A stretch of 38,256 bases of DNA, taken from the NCBI GenBank assembly GCA_029251465.1, contig JAQXDI010000060.1, positions 1-38,256 on the forward strand, written 5' to 3'. This stretch comes from Ascidiaceihabitans sp. (GTDB taxonomy: Bacteria > Pseudomonadota > Alphaproteobacteria > Rhodobacterales > Rhodobacteraceae). A program made the translations under genes and the position numbers. Below are positions 15,050 to 22,304 of the stretch, in pieces (positions within the stretch are counted from its first letter, which is position 1; the number at the start of each line of letters is the position of its first letter). The notes beneath the pieces were generated by a model. The model saw only the letters and a program-made list of their open reading frames with translations, had not been told where the DNA came from and made no database searches.

Positions 15050-15074
15050 GTGAAATTACAGGCCACAATTTCAC
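15050..15074. promoter_or_regulatory. Operator-like inverted repeat GTGAAATT-N9-AATTTCAC
   Basis: A perfect 8-bp inverted repeat with a 9-base spacer, 25-49 bases before the XRE-cupin start. It has the same half-site (GTGAAA/TTTCAC) as the second cluster at 15091-15115 and is probably the operator of the XRE regulator. Confidence 0.6.
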
Positions 15075-15090
15075 GATGGCCCATTCGCGC

Positions 15091-15115
15091 GTGAAAAATC
15101 AAGTGAAAATTTCAC
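15091..15115. promoter_or_regulatory. Second operator-like cluster, GTGAAA and palindrome GTGAAAATTTCAC
   Basis: A direct GTGAAA half-site at 15091-15096 is followed 12 bp later by the 13-bp palindrome GTGAAAATTTCAC (15103-15115). The three half-sites share the motif of the first inverted repeat. The palindrome covers the stop codon of the sulfoxide reductase gene (15112). Confidence 0.6.
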
Positions 15116-15570
15116 GTCGCCTGTGCAAACACCTCGGCCAAAATGGATTTTAGAGCGTCTGCATCCGCTTGGGTAAACGCGTCTGGCTGATCACTATCGA
15201 GGTCAAAAACCCCTAACAGCCTTTGATTTAAGTCAAAAACCGGCAACACCAGTTCTGATCTGGTCGAACTTGCGCAGGCGATGTGGCCTTCAAACGCCTC
15301 AACATCCGCGACCAGCTGAATTTCACCCGTCCGTGCCGCAGCCCCGCAGACGCCGCGGGCAAAAGGAATCACCAAACAGCCGTGCCCCCCTTGGTAGGGT
15401 CCGATTTTCAGCAGTTCTGGTGCGGTGACACGATAAAATCCGGTCCAGTCAAACCGGTCATCGCTGTGGTGTACTTCGCACGCGACCGTCGCCATGAGAG
15501 CAACAGCGTCGGTTTCGCCGTCGGTGAGCGCCCGTAGAGTTTTCGTCAAAGTGTTGTAGTCAACGCGCAT
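15112..15570 (-). CDS. Free methionine-R-sulfoxide reductase (GAF domain)
   Basis: A 152-residue single GAF-domain enzyme of the fRMsr (MsrC) group, which reduces free methionine-R-sulfoxide with thioredoxin. The 'FDWTGFYRV' strand is at 40-48 and the three catalytic/resolving cysteines are at Cys65 ('GGHGCLVIPF'), Cys75 ('GVCGAAA') and Cys99 ('HIACAS'), in the same order as E. coli Cys84, 94 and 118. 'SRSELVLP' in family form is 'TRSELVLP' here. ATG 15570 is chosen over the TTG at 15591, which abuts a hairpin. It is downstream of the thiolase and just upstream of the XRE unit on the same strand. Confidence 0.9.
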   Translation of the reverse strand: MRVDYNTLTKTLRALTDGETDAVALMATVACEVHHSDDRFDWTGFYRVTAPELLKIGPYQGGHGCLVIPFARGVCGAAARTGEIQLVADVEAFEGHIACASSTRSELVLPVFDLNQRLLGVFDLDSDQPDAFTQADADALKSILAEVFAQAT

Positions 15571-15591
15571 AGGTTGCTTTCTGTTGGACAA

Positions 15592-15633
15592 GGTTGGGGG
15601 CCAGCCCCCAAACCTCCGGAGTATTTTTGATCA
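15592..15633. terminator. G/C hairpin with GGAGTATTTTTGATC tail (roseobacter-style intergenic element)
   Basis: A stem GGTTGGGGG / CCCCCAAACC (one bulge) with loop CCAG is followed by TCCGGAGTATTTTTGATC on the plus strand. It lies between the thiolase stop and the sulfoxide reductase start, both minus strand. The T-run is on the plus strand, where no upstream plus-strand gene exists, so it may stop antisense transcription or be a repeat. The tail recurs at 26592-26612. Confidence 0.5.
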
Positions 15634-15643
15634 AAACAAATGG

Positions 15644-16816
15644 TCAAGGGCGCTCGATTGCGATGGCTGTGCCTTCACCGCCACCGATGCAAATGGCTGC
15701 GATGCCACGTTTCAGCCCGCGTTTTTCGAGGGCATTCAGCAGAGTCACCATGATGCGTGCCCCCGATGCGCCGATAGGATGGCCCAGCGCACAGGCACCG
15801 CCGTTTACGTTGACAATGTCATGGCTGAGCCCCATTTCATGCATGAAAGCGAGCGGGACGACGGCAAACGCTTCGTTTACTTCCCAAAGATCAACGTCGG
15901 TTTTGTCCCAGCCCAATTTGGCCAATAGTTCTTGTGCGGCGGGCACTGGGGCAGTTGTGAACAATCCCGGCGCTTGGGCGTGGCTGGCATGCCCTAAAAT
16001 GCGCGCCCGAACGGTCAGGTTTTGAGCGGTAGCAGCGTCGGCGGATGCCAGAACCAATGCTGCGGCGCCGTCCGAGATCGACGAAGAGTTTGCCGCTGTG
16101 ACTGTGCCGCCTTCGCGAAATGCTGGTTTCAATTGCGGGATTTTGTCAGGGCGCGCCGTGCCGGGCTGTTCATCCGCTGCAACTGTCGTCACGCCCTTGC
16201 GGGTTTTCACGTCGACTGGCGCGATCTCTTGATCAAAGGCTTGCGTCTGTTGCGCCTCAAGCGCGCGCGACAGGGATGCCAACGCATAGTCGTCTTGAAT
16301 CGTGCGGGTGAACTGGAACGTCTCGGCACAATCCTCGGCAAAGCTGCCCATTAGGCGACCTTTGTCATACGCGTCCTCAAGCCCGTCCAGAAACATGTGG
16401 TCGATCACGGAGCTATGCCCAATCCGTGCACCGCCCCGCATTTTGTCGAGCAGATAGGGCGCGTTTGTCATGCTTTCCATACCGCCAGCGACAACAACAT
16501 CTGATTGGCCCAAGGCGATTTGATCAAACGCGATCATCGCAGCCTTCATGCCGGACCCACACATTTTGTTCAGGGTCGTGGCGGGGACATCTTCGCCCAA
16601 ACCAGCGGCGAATCCTGCTTGGCGGGCGGGTGCCTGACCTTGGCCCGCAGGCAGAACACAGCCCATCAGAACCTCGTCAACCGCATGCGCACCTGCCCCT
16701 GCAACGGCGGCTTTGATCGCAGCGCCGCCCAAATCGGCAGCCGTCACTGCGCTAAATGCGCCTTGGAACCCTGCCATTGGGGTCCGTGCGGCCCCTGCAA
16801 TTACAACGTCTTTCAT
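15644..16816 (-). CDS. Thiolase, acetyl-CoA C-acetyltransferase-like
   Basis: A 390-residue thiolase of the biosynthetic/degradative superfamily that condenses or cleaves acyl-CoA. The acylated Cys86 is in 'LNKMCGSGM', the catalytic His346 in 'ALGHPIGASG' and the second Cys376 in 'AICIGGGEG'. 'NEAFAVVPLAF' and 'GGMESMTNAPYLL' are also typical. Length matches acetoacetyl-CoA thiolases. ATG 16816 follows GGAGCCTAAA; the earlier start at 16879 adds 21 non-homologous residues. No other fatty-acid or polyhydroxyalkanoate genes are adjacent, so its acyl specificity is open. Confidence 0.9.
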   Translation of the reverse strand: MKDVVIAGAARTPMAGFQGAFSAVTAADLGGAAIKAAVAGAGAHAVDEVLMGCVLPAGQGQAPARQAGFAAGLGEDVPATTLNKMCGSGMKAAMIAFDQIALGQSDVVVAGGMESMTNAPYLLDKMRGGARIGHSSVIDHMFLDGLEDAYDKGRLMGSFAEDCAETFQFTRTIQDDYALASLSRALEAQQTQAFDQEIAPVDVKTRKGVTTVAADEQPGTARPDKIPQLKPAFREGGTVTAANSSSISDGAAALVLASADAATAQNLTVRARILGHASHAQAPGLFTTAPVPAAQELLAKLGWDKTDVDLWEVNEAFAVVPLAFMHEMGLSHDIVNVNGGACALGHPIGASGARIMVTLLNALEKRGLKRGIAAICIGGGEGTAIAIERP

Positions 16817-16906
16817 TTTAGGCTCCGATTCTGATGGCTTGGTCACAGATTGGTAAGACTTGCGACCTAATGATGGCAAGGAACCGCAGGACCATAGGTG
16901 TTTAAT

Positions 16907-17245
16907 ATGGAATTATCGAGCAGAACAGAAAACTCTTTCAAGATTGTGTCAGTCCAAGGGTCTCGAATCGATGCCGCCGTTGCAATCGAATTCAAAGATG
17001 CGATGCGTGCGCAGTCAGATGGTGGGCCAGATACCGTGATTTTGGACCTCAGCGAGGTGGAATTTATCGATTCCAGCGGGCTTGGGGCTATCGTCGCTGC
17101 CATGAAACATATCGGGCCGGATCGTACATTGGCCTTGGCTGGACTAACCCCAACTGTGGATAAGGTGTTTCGCCTGACACGGATGGATTCGGTCTTTAGT
17201 CTATTCTCAACTCTGGAAGGAGCACTTGATGAATTGCGCGTCTGA
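16907..17245 (+). CDS. STAS domain anti-sigma factor antagonist
   Basis: A 112-residue single STAS domain of the SpoIIAA/RsbV class. The phosphorylatable serine lies in 'FIDSSGLGAIV' (53-63), preceded by 'TVILDLSEV'. Such proteins bind the partner kinase when unphosphorylated and free a sigma factor or another target. ATG 16907 follows AGGTGTTTAAT; a GTG at 16898 is an alternative. It overlaps the downstream anti-sigma kinase gene by 17 bp. No sigma factor or PP2C phosphatase gene is in the window. Confidence 0.9.
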   Translation: MELSSRTENSFKIVSVQGSRIDAAVAIEFKDAMRAQSDGGPDTVILDLSEVEFIDSSGLGAIVAAMKHIGPDRTLALAGLTPTVDKVFRLTRMDSVFSLFSTLEGALDELRV

Positions 17246-17735
17246 ACAAAACGGATTGTCTTCACAATCTGATGCTTCCCAAAATGCACGCCTCCCTAGT
17301 TTTAACGTCGCCGTGACCAGTGGCACTTTTGCTGCGCGAGAGGCGATCGGAATGCTGATGGAAAAACTGTCGCCATTACAATTGGATATCGAAGAATCGG
17401 GCACCTTTGAATTGGTTGTCGCCGAGGCGCTGAATAATGTTGTGGAACATGGATACCCTGATCCCGCCAATTGCGGTCCAATCAAGATTAACTGCACGCA
17501 TAAATCAAATGGCCTTCACGTTCATATCGTTGATCAAGGGTTGCCGATGCCGGACGGCAAAACGCCACTAGGCCTTGCCGCAGAAGTCGACGTTGATTTC
17601 ATGGATATGCCAGAGGGCGGTTTCGGCTGGTTCTTGATCAAGGATCTCGCAAAAGATGTCCAATATGAACGACAGGGCGACAAAAATTGTCTGCGTTTGC
17701 GCGTCGCAATCGCGATGAATGCAACTGCCCATTAA
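17229..17735 (+). CDS. Anti-sigma regulatory factor, RsbW/SpoIIAB-like serine kinase
   Basis: A 168-residue HATPase_c protein. The N box 'ELVVAEALNNVVEHGY' (about 61-76), the G1 region 'VDQGLPMP' (107-114) and the G2 glycine-rich 'GGFGWFLIKDL' are intact. In the family it phosphorylates the STAS partner and binds a sigma factor or other target. GGAAGGAG lies six bases before ATG 17229, which is inside the upstream STAS gene, so the two are translated together. The first 30 residues are a Ser/Gln-rich extension. The controlled target is not visible. Confidence 0.9.
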   Translation: MNCASEQNGLSSQSDASQNARLPSFNVAVTSGTFAAREAIGMLMEKLSPLQLDIEESGTFELVVAEALNNVVEHGYPDPANCGPIKINCTHKSNGLHVHIVDQGLPMPDGKTPLGLAAEVDVDFMDMPEGGFGWFLIKDLAKDVQYERQGDKNCLRLRVAIAMNATAH

Positions 17736-18014
17736 GTTGGGGAAATCAGCTTTTCAACCCAAGGGTATGCTAGACCCAGAAGCACCTCAGACGTTTCTTA
17801 AAACGGTCACGCAAGCATCACATTCTTGCCCAGATCAAGGGGCATAAATGACCCTGTAGCTGCATATAGCTTCCCTCGGTACCGTGTTTATAGCCCCCAC
17901 CCAGTGCACGGTGCCGAGGACCTAATTTTCTCGACGTTTTTCGTTGATGAACTGAGTGGACTTCCCAGCACCGCCGGTTAGGTTCCTTGCAATCGTTAAG
18001 CAAAGGTCAGACAC
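17736..18014 (+). other. Structured 279-bp intergenic region before the gamma-glutamyltransferase
   Basis: No gene is seen. The region holds several potential RNA stems: CCTCGGTACCGTG (17874-17886) with CACGGTGCCGAGG (17907-17919), 13 pairs with one G:U; TCGACG-TTTTT-CGTTGA at 17931-17947; and GGACCTAA (17918-17925) with TTAGGTTCC (17978-17986, one bulged T). The last shares two bases with the first, so they compete. It ends at the AAAGG ribosome site of the next gene. It may be the terminator of the anti-sigma operon, a leader, or a small RNA. I do not recognise a known riboswitch. Confidence 0.5.
17874..17919 (+). terminator. Long hairpin after the anti-sigma operon
   Basis: A 13-pair stem with a 20-base loop, followed five bases later by a short T-run (ATTTTC). 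It could terminate the STAS/kinase transcript, or be the first stem of a larger leader for the downstream gene. Confidence 0.45.
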
Positions 18015-19592
18015 ATGCGTGATTTTCATCTACCTGGACGTTCGCCCGTTTATGCCAGCAACGGAATGTGTGCCACATCGCATCCGCTTGCCGCGCAGAC
18101 TGCTATCAATATCTTGCAAAGTGGTGGGAACGCAATGGATGCGGCCATTGCAGGCGCGGTTTTGCTCGGAATTTGCGAACCACAAATGACCGGAATTGGG
18201 GGGGATTGTTTTGTGCTCTACTCCCCTGCAGGCAGCGACGATGTACACGCACTCAACGGATCAGGTCGCGCGCCAGCAGCTTTGGATGCGGAGCTGTTGC
18301 GCAATCAAGGCGAAAGCACTGTCCCAATCCTAAGCGCCCATGCCGTGACCGTGCCTTGCGCAATCGATGCGTTTTGCACCCTTTCGGAACAAGTCGGAAA
18401 ACTGGGCTTGGATCGCATCCTTGCCCCCGCCATTCATTACGCCGATCAGGGCGTGCCAGTAGCACCACGGGTTGCTTCTGATTGGGCCAATGACTGCGGA
18501 AAACTGAAGGGTGCCGCGCAAAAGGCGTATCTCTTTGACGGCAAAGCCCCAAAAATCGGACAAATATTTCGCGCGCCCGGACAAGCAGAAGTTCTGCGTC
18601 GCATCGCCAAAAATGGACGTGATGCATTTTATACAGGTGAAGTCGCCGAAGATATGCTGCAAGCGTTGAACTCCCTTGGTGGCGTGCACGCCAGCGCAGA
18701 TTTTGCGAACGCATCAAGCAACGTAACGACGCCCGTATCTGGACCTTACAAATCCTTGGAGGTCGTCGAACATCCGCCAAATGGCCAAGGTGCGACCGCG
18801 CTATTGTTGATGAATATTCTGTCTCATTTTAACATTTCGGACATGGATCCATTTGGAGCGAAGCGCGTGCACATTGAGGCCGAGGCAACGAAGTTAGCCT
18901 ATGACGCGCGCAATCGGTTTTTGGCTGATCCAGACCACATTACGCGCCTAGATCACATGTTGTCGCCGGAAACCGCCAAAAAATTGGCTAATTTGATCGA
19001 CCCTAACAAGGCGATGCAAGCCCCTGCAGAACTGTCAGAATCGGTGCACAAGGATACGATTTACATCACTGTTGTGGACCGCGATGGGATGGCTGTATCG
19101 CTGATCTATTCGATTTTTCACGGATTCGGGTCGGGCATTGCCACTGATAAATTCGGCATCCTTTTGCAGAACCGTGGCGCAGGTTTTACCCTCGAAAAAG
19201 GTCACCCAAACGAAATGAAGGGCGGCAAACGTCCGATGCACACGATCATTCCCGGTATGATCCGCGAGAATGGCAAAGTCCGAATGCCCTTTGGCGTGAT
19301 GGGCGGACAGTACCAATCCACAGGCCATGCACGTTTTGCATCCAATCTTGTCGACTTTGACATGGACCCACAAACCGCTATCGACGCGCCGCGCGCCTTT
19401 TTCGATGCCGGCACATTGAGAATGGAGAACAGATATTCAGACTCTGTAAAGCAGGAATTGACCGATTTAGGGCACACTGTGGTCACGCCAGACACGGCAA
19501 TCGGCGGTGCTCAAGCGATCGATATCCGCCCTGATGGCGTGCTGATCGGCGCAAGTGATCCGCGAAAAGATGGATGTGCTTTGGGATATTAA
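18015..19592 (+). CDS. ggt: Gamma-glutamyltransferase family protein
   Basis: A 525-residue Ntn-hydrolase of the gamma-glutamyltransferase family, which cleaves gamma-glutamyl bonds (glutathione and related) after self-processing. The large-subunit start 'ATSHPLAAQTAINILQSGGNAMDAAIA' is present in parts around 20-46, with 'GIGGDCFVL'. The processing/nucleophile Thr348 is in 'HKDTIYITVVDRDG'; the usual second Thr is Ile here, as in many Ggt-like proteins. There is no signal peptide, so the protein is likely cytoplasmic, unlike E. coli Ggt. The ATG follows AAAGGTCAGACAC. Its substrate may not be glutathione. It is convergent with hspQ. Confidence 0.9.
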   Translation: MRDFHLPGRSPVYASNGMCATSHPLAAQTAINILQSGGNAMDAAIAGAVLLGICEPQMTGIGGDCFVLYSPAGSDDVHALNGSGRAPAALDAELLRNQGESTVPILSAHAVTVPCAIDAFCTLSEQVGKLGLDRILAPAIHYADQGVPVAPRVASDWANDCGKLKGAAQKAYLFDGKAPKIGQIFRAPGQAEVLRRIAKNGRDAFYTGEVAEDMLQALNSLGGVHASADFANASSNVTTPVSGPYKSLEVVEHPPNGQGATALLLMNILSHFNISDMDPFGAKRVHIEAEATKLAYDARNRFLADPDHITRLDHMLSPETAKKLANLIDPNKAMQAPAELSESVHKDTIYITVVDRDGMAVSLIYSIFHGFGSGIATDKFGILLQNRGAGFTLEKGHPNEMKGGKRPMHTIIPGMIRENGKVRMPFGVMGGQYQSTGHARFASNLVDFDMDPQTAIDAPRAFFDAGTLRMENRYSDSVKQELTDLGHTVVTPDTAIGGAQAIDIRPDGVLIGASDPRKDGCALGY

Positions 19593-19615
19593 GGCGCGCG
19601 GCCTGATCAAACAGA

Positions 19616-19942
19616 CTAGTTCAGCTGGAAATGCGGTGGGTACGTTCCGTCCTGAAACGGACCAAAAAAATCCGGAATGTCTGGATGATCCACCGGCTCA
19701 CCGGAATAATCCGCGACCAAATTCTGCTCAGACACATACGCCACATAATAGCTTTGGTCGTTTTCCGCCAAAAGATGGTAGTACGGCTGTTCTTTTCGAG
19801 GGCGGCTTTCCTCGGGAATGGCTTCGTACCATTCGTCCGTGTTGGAAAATTGTGGGTCCACGTCAAAGATCACACCCCGAAAGGGATGTTTCTTGTGCCG
19901 GACGACTTGCCCGAGATGATATTTTGCACGTGTTCGCAGCAT
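19616..19942 (-). CDS. hspQ: Heat shock protein HspQ / hemimethylated-DNA-binding YccV family
   Basis: A 108-residue YccV-like domain protein, close to the usual 105. 'AKYHLGQVVRHKKHPFRGVIFDVDPQF' in two halves covers the N-terminal strands, then 'PYYHLLAEND' and 'YVAYVSEQNL'. In enterobacteria HspQ is a specificity-enhancing factor for Lon protease and binds hemimethylated DNA in vitro. ATG 19942 is chosen from family length, with GGGG about ten bases upstream; the earlier start 19996 adds 18 unrelated residues. It is divergent from the AEC transporter gene and convergent with ggt. Confidence 0.9.
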   Translation of the reverse strand: MLRTRAKYHLGQVVRHKKHPFRGVIFDVDPQFSNTDEWYEAIPEESRPRKEQPYYHLLAENDQSYYVAYVSEQNLVADYSGEPVDHPDIPDFFGPFQDGTYPPHFQLN

Positions 19943-20026
19943 TGCGTTGAAGCCCCTATCGGTCGTTAGTAAACGTTGCAAGGGGCGTTTGTCCAATTAT
20001 TGCACCCGAATTTTAGGAAACAGTCT

Positions 20027-20908
20027 GTGAACCTTATTGTAACAGTGCTCGAGATCGTGGCCCCTGTATTTTTGCTGGCTGCCGTTGGCTTTGCTTGGGT
20101 CAAGCTGGGCTTTGAATACCGTATCGAATTTGTCACCCGACTGGCCATGACCCTGGCTGTGCCGTGCCTGATTTTTGTGGCCCTGATGCAGGCTGACATG
20201 GACCCTAGCGCGATTGCCAATCTATCCTTGGCGACCTTGGCCGCCTATGCAGGGGTCACAATCGTGTTCTGGATTTTTGTCTGGATCGCGGGCCTGAACA
20301 GACGCACGTATCTGGCCCCTTTGATATTCGGAAACACTGGAAATCTCGGCTTGCCTCTGGCGATTTTTGCCTTTGGTGACATAGGGTTAAGCAACGCGAT
20401 TGTCGTTTTCGCGATTATGGCAGTGCTGTCTTTCACCTTTGGTATCTGGCTCGTGTCCGGCAGTGGTTCGCCCAAAAAGGTCCTCGGCGAGCCTATGGTT
20501 GGGGCCACGATCCTTGGTGCCATTTTCCTCTGGCAGGGTTGGGAAACGCCGACGTTCCTGACCAACACGCTGTCCTTGATCGGGCAAATGGCGATCCCGA
20601 TCATGCTGATCACGTTGGGCGTCGCGGTGGCCCGATTGAACCCCCAAGGCATGTGGCGTGCGACGGCGTTGTCGTTCATCAAAGTCATCGTTTGCGTCGC
20701 CATTGCGTGGGGTGTTGCGACTGTGTTCCAACTCGACCGGATCAGCTTTGCGGTGCTGGTTGTTCAAGTCGCCACACCGGTTGCCGTAACGTCGTATATG
20801 TTGGCCGAGAAATACGGGGCCGACGCACAATCGGTCGCGGGGTTGGTCGTTGTCTCAACCGTGATGTCAGTTGGCGCATTGCCGCTGATATTAGCGTTGG
20901 TTCTGTAG
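20027..20908 (+). CDS. AEC family (auxin efflux carrier-like) transporter
   Basis: A 293-residue membrane carrier with about ten transmembrane segments. It has the family pattern 'IVAPVFLLAAVGFAWVKLGF' at the N-terminus, 'FGNTGNLGLPLAIFAFG' in the middle (the conserved Asn-x-Gly-Asn-x-Gly loop) and 'VVQVATPVAVTSYMLAEKYG' near the end. AEC carriers export or import organic acids such as malate; the substrate here is unknown. The GTG at 20027 is preferred because AGGAAA lies about 6 bases before it; the frame is open upstream but with no family sequence. Confidence 0.88.
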   Translation: MNLIVTVLEIVAPVFLLAAVGFAWVKLGFEYRIEFVTRLAMTLAVPCLIFVALMQADMDPSAIANLSLATLAAYAGVTIVFWIFVWIAGLNRRTYLAPLIFGNTGNLGLPLAIFAFGDIGLSNAIVVFAIMAVLSFTFGIWLVSGSGSPKKVLGEPMVGATILGAIFLWQGWETPTFLTNTLSLIGQMAIPIMLITLGVAVARLNPQGMWRATALSFIKVIVCVAIAWGVATVFQLDRISFAVLVVQVATPVAVTSYMLAEKYGADAQSVAGLVVVSTVMSVGALPLILALVL

Positions 20909-20980
20909 AAAACGTGATTTCCAAATTCAACAAAACCCGCTATGTTTGGGGAAAATAAAAAACAAAAAAGCGAGCGGCAG

Positions 20981-21568
20981 ATGAGCAGACTCTTTCGCGC
21001 AATGATTATCGTATTGGCTGTTGCATCTTGCAGCAGTGGTGGTTCGTCCAATGCCCCACGGCAATTGGATAATGCCTGTGCGATCGTCAAAGAGCGCCCC
21101 GAATATCTAAAGGCGTTCCGCGCCACTGAACGTCGTTGGGGCGTGCCCGTGCACGTTCAAATGGCGACGATTTATCAGGAATCGAAATTCAAATCGAACG
21201 CGCGCACGCCGTTTAAATATGCAGCTGGCGTGATCCCGATTGGCCGTCAATCCAGCGCATTTGGGTATTCCCAAGCACTGGACGCCACGTGGAAAGAATA
21301 CCAACAAGACACCAACCGTCGCACCGCGAAACGCGACCGCATTCGCGACGCCTCGGATTTCATGGGCTGGTACATGAACACAACGCGCGAACGCAATGGC
21401 GTTGCGTTGTCAGATGCGCGCAACCAATACCTTGCCTATCACGATGGGCACACCGGATTTGCGCGCGGCACTTACAAAAACAAAGCGTGGCTGGTCCGCG
21501 TCGCTGGCGAAGTCGACCAACGCGCGAACCTGTATCAAAACCAGCTGGCGACGTGCAAACGCCGCTAG
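20981..21568 (+). CDS. Lipoprotein with lytic transglycosylase (SLT) domain
   Basis: A 195-residue putative outer-membrane lipoprotein. The N-terminal signal has basic residues, a hydrophobic core and the lipobox 'VASC' with lipidated Cys17. The SLT/goose-lysozyme-like part has the catalytic Glu67 in 'IYQESKF', then 'FGYSQALDATWKEYQ', and late 'YLAYHDG'. It would cleave peptidoglycan glycan strands. I chose ATG 20981 because the signal peptide begins there; an in-frame ATG at 20942 adds 13 polar residues before it. It ends 5 bp from the convergent lolA. Confidence 0.85.
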   Translation: MSRLFRAMIIVLAVASCSSGGSSNAPRQLDNACAIVKERPEYLKAFRATERRWGVPVHVQMATIYQESKFKSNARTPFKYAAGVIPIGRQSSAFGYSQALDATWKEYQQDTNRRTAKRDRIRDASDFMGWYMNTTRERNGVALSDARNQYLAYHDGHTGFARGTYKNKAWLVRVAGEVDQRANLYQNQLATCKRR

Positions 21569-21573
21569 CGGAT

Positions 21574-22173
21574 TTACTTCAGCTTTGATCCGGGCGAACC
21601 TGTGTTGAACTTGGCGTTGGAAATATTTCCACCCTTGTTCAACGCACCCAAAACCACAGTCGTCTGACCGCCATTTGAATCGTTGATGACCCACTGGCGC
21701 AGCTCGACCGGACTATCCGTGAACTTCATCGCGATGCTGCCGTATTCGGGGTTGTCGGGGTCTTGCGCGGTCACAATGGTTGCAGTGCCATCATAGCTAT
21801 GCCCCGTCACCATCCGTGCTTTTCCAAGGTTCACATTGCGCGCCAGAATGATCGACAAAGGCGTGCGTTTTAACGGATAAGTCTCGGGCGGTTGGTTCGA
21901 TTTTTTGTCATCCACAACAACCGAACCACTGCCCGCAATTACAATCGCACTGTCAGGCGCGTTGTATTCAAACCGCATTTTTCCGGGCCGTTTGATGTAG
22001 ATTTTGCCGGTGCTGATCGATCCGTCATCGTTGATTTGGGTAAAATCACCTTCCGCCGTTTTCATTGCACTCAGGTACTGTGAAATCGTGTTCAACGGCA
22101 GAATGTCTGCACTGGCGATAGACGCCGTACCGATAAATGCCGCTGCAAAGAGCGATCGAAATATGACTGACAT
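21574..22173 (-). CDS. lolA: Outer-membrane lipoprotein carrier protein LolA
   Basis: A 199-residue periplasmic chaperone that carries lipoproteins from LolCDE to the outer membrane. A cleavable signal peptide (about 1-22, ending 'ASA') is followed by the LolA fold: 'ISQYLSAMKTAEGDFTQI', 'GKIYIKRPGKMRFEY', 'TPLSIILARN' and a run of beta strands. The gene lies downstream of ftsK, but an ftsK terminator sits between them, so it likely has its own promoter in about 75 bp. Confidence 0.92.
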   Translation of the reverse strand: MSVIFRSLFAAAFIGTASIASADILPLNTISQYLSAMKTAEGDFTQINDDGSISTGKIYIKRPGKMRFEYNAPDSAIVIAGSGSVVVDDKKSNQPPETYPLKRTPLSIILARNVNLGKARMVTGHSYDGTATIVTAQDPDNPEYGSIAMKFTDSPVELRQWVINDSNGGQTTVVLGALNKGGNISNAKFNTGSPGSKLK

Positions 22174-22248
22174 GGTTACTGTCCTGTTCGTTATTGCCTG
22201 TTGCCATCAGATATAGGGGGCGACGCGGTGTTATGCGATATCAAACGT

Positions 22249-22280
22249 AAAAAACGCGCCAAACCAGCGGCTTGACGCGT
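22249..22280 (-). terminator. Intrinsic terminator of ftsK
   Basis: On the minus strand ACGCGTCAAGC pairs with GTTTGGCGCGT (11 pairs, two G:U) around the loop CGCTG, followed by TTTTTT. It lies 24 bases after the ftsK stop. Confidence 0.88.
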
Positions 22281-22304
22281 CTTTCACGAGGTAACTTTGG
22301 TTGG

